From assembly GCF_003363265.1 (NCBI RefSeq), contig NZ_QRBF01000012.1, positions 1 through 55,312 on the forward strand: 55,312 bases of DNA. Direction: 5' to 3'. Shown piece after piece: positions 51,201-55,312 of this stretch. This DNA is from Dyella psychrodurans (GTDB lineage: Bacteria; Pseudomonadota; Gammaproteobacteria; Xanthomonadales; Rhodanobacteraceae). The translations under genes were made by a program, and so were the position numbers. The number at the start of each line of letters is the position of its first letter. Position 1 is the stretch's first letter. The notes beneath the pieces were generated by a model. The model was not told the DNA's origin, did not search any database, and worked only from the letters and a program-made list of their open reading frames with translations.

Positions 51201-51748
51201 ATGGCGGACAGCGTGTGGCCGATGCTGATTTCGTCGTCGATGCTGATGGTGGCAGGCACCAGGGCTTCGTTCTGCTCGCGCTTGGCGGCAGCGTTGCCGG
51301 CGCGGTGCATAACGTCTTCGATCATCTCGGTGAGGCCGAGCTTCATGCCGTCGTTGGGGTGGTAGATGCGCTCCACGCCGTAGGCCTGCAGTTCGCGGAT
51401 TTCTTCCGGCGTGATGGTGCCGCCGCCGCCGCCGAACACGCGGATGTGCGAGGCGCCCTTCTCCTTGAGCATGTCCACCATGTACTTGAAGTACTCGACG
51501 TGCCCGCCCTGGTAGGACGACAGCGCGATGGCGTCGGCATCTTCTTGCAGTGCAGCACGAACGACATCTTCCACCGAGCGGTTGTGGCCCAGGTGAATCA
51601 CCTCCGCGCCCTGCGCCTGGATGATGCGGCGCATGATGTTGATCGCGGCGTCATGGCCGTCGAACAGGCTGGCGGCGGTGACGAAACGCAGAGGACTGGT
51701 TTCGGCCTGCGCAGCGGTGGCGGGGACGTGCTTGGCGGGGGAACTCAT
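48209..51748 (-). CDS. icmF: Fused isobutyryl-CoA mutase (IcmF)
   Basis: 1179 residues. Order: B12-binding domain ([11 protein letters not shown], with cobalt ligand His32, and the GGGGG loop near 106-110), G-protein chaperone domain of the MeaB type (GTGGAGKSS 214-222, NKFDKRG near 354-360), then the large acyl-CoA mutase barrel from about 600 to the end ([14 protein letters not shown] near 900). The enzyme interconverts isobutyryl-CoA and n-butyryl-CoA with adenosylcobalamin and protects it by GTP hydrolysis. About 26 residues (423-448) look inserted: they come from an intergenic-type palindrome (50441-50461). Confidence 0.95.
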   Translation of the reverse strand: MSSPAKHVPATAAQAETSPLRFVTAASLFDGHDAAINIMRRIIQAQGAEVIHLGHNRSVEDVVRAALQEDADAIALSSYQGGHVEYFKYMVDMLKEKGASHIRVFGGGGGTITPEEIRELQAYGVERIYHPNDGMKLGLTEMIEDVMHRAGNAAAKREQNEALVPATISIDDEISIGHTLSAIEEDKLSDTELARLRKEWALAGKHTPVLGMTGTGGAGKSSVVDELLLRFLHAFPQMRIAVLAVDPTRRRSGGALLGDRIRMNALRSHRIYMRSMATRRQNAATNEVLHDCINFLKAQPYDLVIVETAGIGQSDSEIVDLVDFPVYVMTSDYGAASQLEKIDMLDFAELVVLNKFDKRGAEDALRDVRKQWKRNRTAFSLKDEDVPVYPTIASQFNDPGVTWMFTNLCRLLRDKLHIEPSARGNLNAEPSPSRGGQGGVALSPNCDFKPNLDVTLKEPRATVLIPGARVRYLAEIAEQGRGINAQIETEAEYASKAQHYYEALKELGDEKLPHALERYDHEATHDANADRSMLVLRQRYNAALRELSHEAVHLLRDWPARYKTVTDDVNEYKVRDKVIRVENYRESLSHQKIPKVAPPKTKDWGDQLRFLMRENLPGHYPYTGGVYPYRRTGEDPTRMFAGEGTPERTNRRFHYLSQGGAATRLSTAFDSVTLYGEDPAPRPDIYGKIGNSGVNVATLDDMKKLYSGFDLSSPTSSVSMTINGPAPIILAMYMNTAIDQNVEKYLKEDPARWAAAQKRIDELFAGKQRPTYSGDLPKGNEGLGLSLLGVTGDQLVDAQTYARIKEETLQTVRGTVQADILKEDQAQNTCIFSTEFALRMMGDIQQYFVDHKVRNFYSVSISGYHIAEAGANPISQLAFTLSNGFTIVEYYLARGMHIDDFAPNLSFFFSNGMDPEYTVIGRVARRIWARAMRERYGASARSQMMKYHIQTSGRSLHAQEIQFNDIRTTLQALYALFDNCNSLHTNAYDEAITTPTEESVRRAVAIQMIINKELGLNFNENPWQGSYVVDALTDIVEEAVYKEFEAISERGGVLGAMDTMYQRGKIQEESMYYEQKKHDGSLPLIGVNTFLPKDHGGEIATEIELIRSTEEEKGQQIDNVLAFGKARNSLAPESLKTLQNTARERKNVFEQLMEAVKYNSLGQISHALYDVGGEYRRNM
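50441..50461. repeat. Palindrome inserted in frame inside icmF
   Basis: CCCTCCCCT-GGA-AGGGGAGGG, a 9-bp perfect stem. It is read in frame as the [10 protein letters not shown] stretch of IcmF, in the linker after the G domain. That translation is typical of intergenic G/C palindromes, not of the mutase family. Confidence 0.7.
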
Positions 51749-52063
51749 GGGGACTCCGACAACGTGTGTGCTAGCCCTGCATTCTAGTGGGGTTGCCCGT
51801 TAAGCGCGCGCAGGAGGGCCTAAGTGGGCGTCGGCGCGGTGATTATCCGCAGTCGGGCGCGGGTTTGATGCCCTGTCGCCGCCATCCCGGCGCAGGCCCG
51901 GGTTCACGGGTGCGCTACGGCGAAGCCGGCCAGTGACAGCGAGGGCATGGGAGCGAAACGAGGATGACAGCATTGGCGCGAAAGCAGGATTAGACTTGGG
52001 TCATCGGGAGATTTGCGTTGGGCTTTTGCGTTGTTCCATACAGCGTTTAAAGGATGGTGGCCT

Positions 52064-53299
52064 ATGCAATCGACGAGCCTTCGGCGCGTACCGCGCCTGC
52101 AGATGTGGCATCAGATCCTGATCGCGATGATTCTCGGCCTTGCGGTCGGGCATTTCGTCGGCGAGCCCGCCAAGGTGTTTGCGCCGCTGGGCGACATCTT
52201 CATGTCGCTGATTCGCATGTGCGTGATACCGGTGGTGTTCGTGTCGCTGGTGACCGGTATCACGTCGCTGTCGGACATGGCATCGATGCGGCGCATCGCG
52301 TGGAAGTCCCTCGTTATTTATGCGGTATCGATGATGCTGATGGCCGCCATCGCCATGGGCTTGGCCATGTTGCTTAAAGTGGGCGCGGGTTTTGGATTGG
52401 CCGCGACCAGCTCAGGCGCGCCAACCGCGCCGCCGACCAGTATCAAGGATGCGTTGATCGGTGCGATTCCGTCGAACCCGTTCAAGGCGTTTGCGGAGGG
52501 CGCGTTGTTGCCCACTATCGTGTTTTCGATTTTCTTTGCACTGGCGATCAATTTTGCCGGCGAGGCGGCGGCGCAAGTGCGAGGCTTTTTCAACAGCCTT
52601 TCCAGCGTGGTGTTCAAGCTGATCCATATGGTGCTGAAGTTTGCTCCGTTTGGCGTGTTCGGCTTGATGGCTTATGTGACGGCCGATCACGGCTTTTCCG
52701 TGTTGGGGCATCTTGGCTCGCTGGTGGCGGTGAACTATGCGGCAATACTGTTTTTCTTGCTGGTGATTTGCAGCGCGTACTTGCTGGCGTTTCGCCTTAA
52801 TCCTCTGCCGTTTTTGCGCAAGATGATCGCTGTGCAACTGTTTGCGTACTCCTCGGCGAGCAGCGCGGCGACGCTGCCGTTGAATTTGGAGAACGCGCAG
52901 GACCGCATCGGCGTGGACACGCGCGTGGCGAGCTTTGTGTTGCCGCTAGGTTGTACCGTGAATATGGCGGGGCTTGCTTGCTACCTCGGCACGGTGACGA
53001 TTTTCGCGAGCAATGCGTACGGCGTTGAGCTGTCTTTCACGCAATTGCTCACGGTGATGCTCACTACCACGCTTGCATCGATCGGCGCTGCCGGCATTCC
53101 CGGCGCGGGCCTGGTGGTGATGGGACTGGTGCTATCGTCGGTGGGGTTGCCGCTGGAGGTCATCGGGGTGATCGCAGCGGTGGATCGGTTGATCGATATG
53201 TGCGTTACCGTCGCGAATGTCACCGGCGATACGGTGACGGCGGTCATGGTGGCCAAGTCGGAGGGGCAGTTGGATCTGGAGCGGTATACGCAGGCGTGA
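52064..53299 (+). CDS. Dicarboxylate/amino acid:cation symporter (DAACS family)
   Basis: 411 residues from the ATG at 52064; the frame is open 17 codons further with a TTG start. The family features are present: about eight helices, the Ser-rich re-entrant loop (AYSSASSAATLPLNLENAQ near 262-280) and the VLPLGCTVNMAGLACYLGTVTIF segment near 293-315. These carriers take up glutamate, aspartate or C4-dicarboxylates with Na+ or H+. The upstream 315 bp hold only a REP-like word at about 51882 and no gene. Confidence 0.9.
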   Translation: MQSTSLRRVPRLQMWHQILIAMILGLAVGHFVGEPAKVFAPLGDIFMSLIRMCVIPVVFVSLVTGITSLSDMASMRRIAWKSLVIYAVSMMLMAAIAMGLAMLLKVGAGFGLAATSSGAPTAPPTSIKDALIGAIPSNPFKAFAEGALLPTIVFSIFFALAINFAGEAAAQVRGFFNSLSSVVFKLIHMVLKFAPFGVFGLMAYVTADHGFSVLGHLGSLVAVNYAAILFFLLVICSAYLLAFRLNPLPFLRKMIAVQLFAYSSASSAATLPLNLENAQDRIGVDTRVASFVLPLGCTVNMAGLACYLGTVTIFASNAYGVELSFTQLLTVMLTTTLASIGAAGIPGAGLVVMGLVLSSVGLPLEVIGVIAAVDRLIDMCVTVANVTGDTVTAVMVAKSEGQLDLERYTQA

Positions 53300-53332
53300 G
53301 GTTTAGCTTTTGCGTTGCCGTCGTTCCTCGCT

Positions 53333-53368
53333 TCACCGTCATTCCGGCCTGCGCCGGAATGACGGTGA
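53333..53368. repeat. REP-like 16-bp perfect hairpin between convergent genes
   Basis: TCACCGTCATTCCGGC (53333-53348), CTGC, then its exact complement (53353-53368). It may act as a bidirectional terminator or transcript 3' end. The CATTCCGGCCTGCGCC core is related to the repeat arms at 35319 and 35455. Confidence 0.75.
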
Positions 53369-53415
53369 GGGGTGTCTGACGGTGTGAGCTGTCCACCGTG
53401 AGGGAGTGTCGATGA

Positions 53416-54348
53416 CTACGCCACCCCAAACGGCAGATTCGGCGACGCCACCACGCGATTGCCCACGCATTCGCCACGCAGAAAAGCCAGCGTCCCCTCG
53501 ATCACTTCCGGCGCATCCAGAATTTTGTGGTGGCCGAGCCCCTGCGTCGTCAGCAGACGTGCGCCGCTCCAGTAGCGCGCGTAGCGCTCGCCCTCTTCCC
53601 ATGGCACTTCGCGATCGCCGAGATCGTGGATGACAAGGCCCGGCTGGCCGAGTCTGGGCAGCGTGTGATGAGCAGCCAGATCGCGCGGCGCAATGCCCGT
53701 GCGATGTTCGTACCAACTCATGAAAGGTTCGTGCAGATGCGAGCCCAGATGCACAAAACGGAAGAACCGATGCGCAGCCGCTTCGATGTCGGCGGCTGGC
53801 GCGATTACCACGAGTTTGTGCGCGTGCCACGCTTCGCATTGCGCCAGCGTGACGGCGGCACCGCCCATCGAATGGCCGATGGCGAGCGCCGCGTCGCCGA
53901 AGTGTTTGCCGACTTCGCGGATGGTGTCGATGCAATCGGGCAGCGTGCACAAACGGCCGGTGCTCTCGCCATGACCGGGTTGATCGAAGGTGACGACGGC
54001 GTAGCCCAGTGCACGCAGCTTCTGCACCCACGGCAGGTAGCGCAGACCGAAACTGGACCAGCCATGCACCAGCAAGGCATACGGTTGCGTGGCGGGATCG
54101 CCCCACACGTAGGTAGCGATGGTTTCGCCACCGATCTGCAAGTCGCGCCGCTGCATGGCGCTGTCGGGCTTAGCTGCGCGCGCACGGCTGCGGCTACTGG
54201 CGAACGGCGTGGCGAACAGGCGCGCGGCACGATCCACCGTGCGCTGCGGCGCCAGGCGACCGCCTACGACAAACCCGATGCGCACGGCACCGAGCTTCAA
54301 TACATGACGTGAGGAATGACGATGCGTGCGTGCAGTTGGGCGTGTCAT
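53416..54348 (-). CDS. Alpha/beta hydrolase, co-transcribed with TetR gene
   Basis: 310 residues. Nucleophile elbow GHSMGG near residue 160; catalytic His in LGHHKIL near 275; HGWSSFGLRYLPW at 94-106 around the oxyanion hole. A basic N-terminal extension (about 60 residues, RTHRHSSRHVLK) precedes the fold. Ester or lactone hydrolysis is likely; the substrate is unknown. AGGAG before the ATG. Its start is 18 bp behind the TetR gene stop, so they form an operon. Confidence 0.85.
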   Translation of the reverse strand: MTRPTARTHRHSSRHVLKLGAVRIGFVVGGRLAPQRTVDRAARLFATPFASSRSRARAAKPDSAMQRRDLQIGGETIATYVWGDPATQPYALLVHGWSSFGLRYLPWVQKLRALGYAVVTFDQPGHGESTGRLCTLPDCIDTIREVGKHFGDAALAIGHSMGGAAVTLAQCEAWHAHKLVVIAPAADIEAAAHRFFRFVHLGSHLHEPFMSWYEHRTGIAPRDLAAHHTLPRLGQPGLVIHDLGDREVPWEEGERYARYWSGARLLTTQGLGHHKILDAPEVIEGTLAFLRGECVGNRVVASPNLPFGVA

Positions 54349-54366
54349 GGGAAAGCTCCTGGGGGT

Positions 54367-54972
54367 TCAGGGCCGATAGCTGGCGAACAGACGATCGAGC
54401 GCAGCCGACGTGCAACGGCTGGCCTCGTCAAAACCGAACAGCCCCGCGTCGTGGTGCAGGCCGAGCATCAGGGCGTAGATTTCGAAGGCGAATACGGTGG
54501 TGTCGGTGTCGACGCGGAAATCGCCCACCTGCACGGCGAGCGCAATCGCGCGCTTGATTTCGTTGCGCCAGTCCGACTGTTGTTGCTTGACGCGCTGGCG
54601 CAGCAGGCTGTCTTCGCGGCCGTCGTATTCCACCGCGGCGCTGAGGAGCACGCAGCCGGTGGCGTGGATGCGTCCCCATTCGATCCAGTTTTCGACGATG
54701 GCGCGCAGACGCGGCAAGCCGCGCGGCTGTTTGAGTGCCGGGTGCAGGATGAAGGCCACGAAACGGGCGGATACCGCGTCGAGCAGCGCCAGTTGCAGAT
54801 CTTCGCGGGAGCCGAAGTGGGCGAAGACGCCGCTTTTGGACATGCCCACGCCTGAGGCGAGCGTGCCGATGGAGAGGCCTTCCATGCCGTCTTGGCGGGC
54901 CAGCTGGTAGGCCTGCTCGAGGATCAGCTCGCGGGTTGCGGCGCCTTTGCTGGGGGTGGTGGTAGCGTTCAT
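54367..54972 (-). CDS. TetR-family regulator
   Basis: 201 residues. Helix-turn-helix at about 14-60 (LILEQAYQLARQDGMEGLSIGTLASGVGMSKSGVFAHFGSREDLQ). The C-terminal domain (LLSAAVEYDGREDSLLRQRV, DTDTTVFAFEIYALMLGL) is generic. It lies upstream of the alpha/beta hydrolase and probably regulates both genes through the dyad at 54988. Confidence 0.9.
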   Translation of the reverse strand: MNATTTPSKGAATRELILEQAYQLARQDGMEGLSIGTLASGVGMSKSGVFAHFGSREDLQLALLDAVSARFVAFILHPALKQPRGLPRLRAIVENWIEWGRIHATGCVLLSAAVEYDGREDSLLRQRVKQQQSDWRNEIKRAIALAVQVGDFRVDTDTTVFAFEIYALMLGLHHDAGLFGFDEASRCTSAALDRLFASYRP

Positions 54973-54987
54973 GGAATCTAAAATAGC

Positions 54988-54999
54988 ACGACCGTTCGT
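54988..54999. promoter_or_regulatory. Candidate TetR operator
   Basis: ACGACCGTTCGT is an imperfect 12-bp dyad (10 of 12 positions symmetrical) 16 bp upstream of the TetR start. AT-rich sequence follows, suitable for a promoter. Autoregulation is inferred. Confidence 0.5.
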
Positions 55000-55043
55000 T
55001 TTATTCTAGCCCCATTGTACGGTCCCGGCTCACGCATCACGCT

Positions 55044-55312
55044 CGTCGTCCCGGCGAAAGCCGGGACCCAGTGACTTTGGTTTGTGATTGTGTTGATGCG
55101 TTATCGCCAGGTTGCTCGCCTGCGCGGCGGGCGTTTCGCGCTCTCACGTGCTCGCACGCTTCACGTCCGTCGTCCCGGCGAAAGCCGGGACCCAGTGGCG
55201 TTGGTTTTTATTTGGGCGTGATCGCCAGGTTGCTCGCCTGCGCGGCGGGCGTTTCGCGCTCTCATGTGCGCGCACGCTTCACGTCCGTCGTCCCGGCGAA
55301 AGCCGGGACCCA
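55044..55312 (-). repeat. Tandem array of dispersed repeat, minus-strand copies
   Basis: The unit CGTCGTCCCGGCG-AAAGCCGGGACCCAGT starts at 55044, 55168 and 55286, spacings 124 and 118, and the third copy runs off the window. Each unit ends with GGTTGCTCGCCTGCGCGGCG and TTTCGCGCTCTCA. It is the inverted form of the repeat at 507-597. Confidence 0.85.

Noticed and set aside
49478-51787. 769-codon plus-strand frame opposite icmF
   Set aside because: It lies wholly over the icmF gene on the other strand and has the Gly/Ala/Val/Arg-rich composition typical of antisense frames in high-GC DNA. IcmF has clear domains and motifs.
55044-55312. CRISPR-like appearance of regularly spaced repeats
   Set aside because: The units are 118-124 bp and nearly identical throughout, with no unique spacers and no cas genes; it is a tandem repeat.

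Overview
The window looks like chromosomal DNA of a high-GC gammaproteobacterium of the Xanthomonadales, probably Rhodanobacteraceae (Dyella/Luteibacter-like). That placement is an inference from protein style (XAC0095-like and XAC2610-like families, fused IcmF mutase, secreted acid peptidases) and from REP-like intergenic repeats; no marker gene (rRNA, tRNA) is present and no CRISPR array was seen.

Left part (about 0.6-26 kb) is mostly ordinary genes: a DUF4386 membrane protein; a sigma-54-type promoter driving two tandem 28-residue hydrophobic peptides; a nitroreductase/TetR divergent pair; a periplasmic TPR protein; a PF04185 phosphoesterase; a PhnZ-like HD oxygenase; a sulfotransferase; a methyltransferase; a TetR-controlled NTF2-like/SDR operon with a 26-bp perfect palindromic operator; and an alpha/beta-hydrolase plus iron alcohol dehydrogenase pair. 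Secreted enzymes recur: a GH18 chitinase-like protein, an S53 (kumamolisin-type) serine peptidase and a G1 (eqolisin-type) glutamic peptidase. This suggests an acid-tolerant, polymer-degrading lifestyle.

Middle part (about 27-48 kb) is accessory DNA. At 27.3-33.4 kb, all on the minus strand, lies a candidate antibacterial effector/immunity island: an SLT + peptidoglycan-binding protein with a Gln-rich tail, its partner, several exported immunity-like proteins (one XAC2610-like, two paralogous), two coupled micro-ORFs and the wreck of a second effector module. At 37.9-39.6 kb a PAAR protein, a SleB-like wall hydrolase and an exported putative immunity protein overlap by ATGA junctions, as in an orphan type VI secretion cassette. 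A large serine recombinase (39.8-41.4 kb), a 209-bp segmental duplication flanking two cargo genes (42.1-44.2 kb) and a PD-(D/E)XK-NTPase defence-like gene (45.7-48.1 kb) follow.

Right part (48-55 kb) returns to housekeeping functions: fused isobutyryl-CoA mutase IcmF, a DAACS symporter and a TetR/alpha-beta-hydrolase operon, ending in a tandem repeat array.

The most novel signals are: (i) a structured leader found twice (17277-17592 and 41655-41965) with compensatory stem changes, an embedded 39-43-codon ORF and a downstream small-protein gene; (ii) the sigma-54-driven twin micro-proteins; (iii) the effector/immunity island with its micro-ORFs; (iv) the single-gene nuclease-NTPase.
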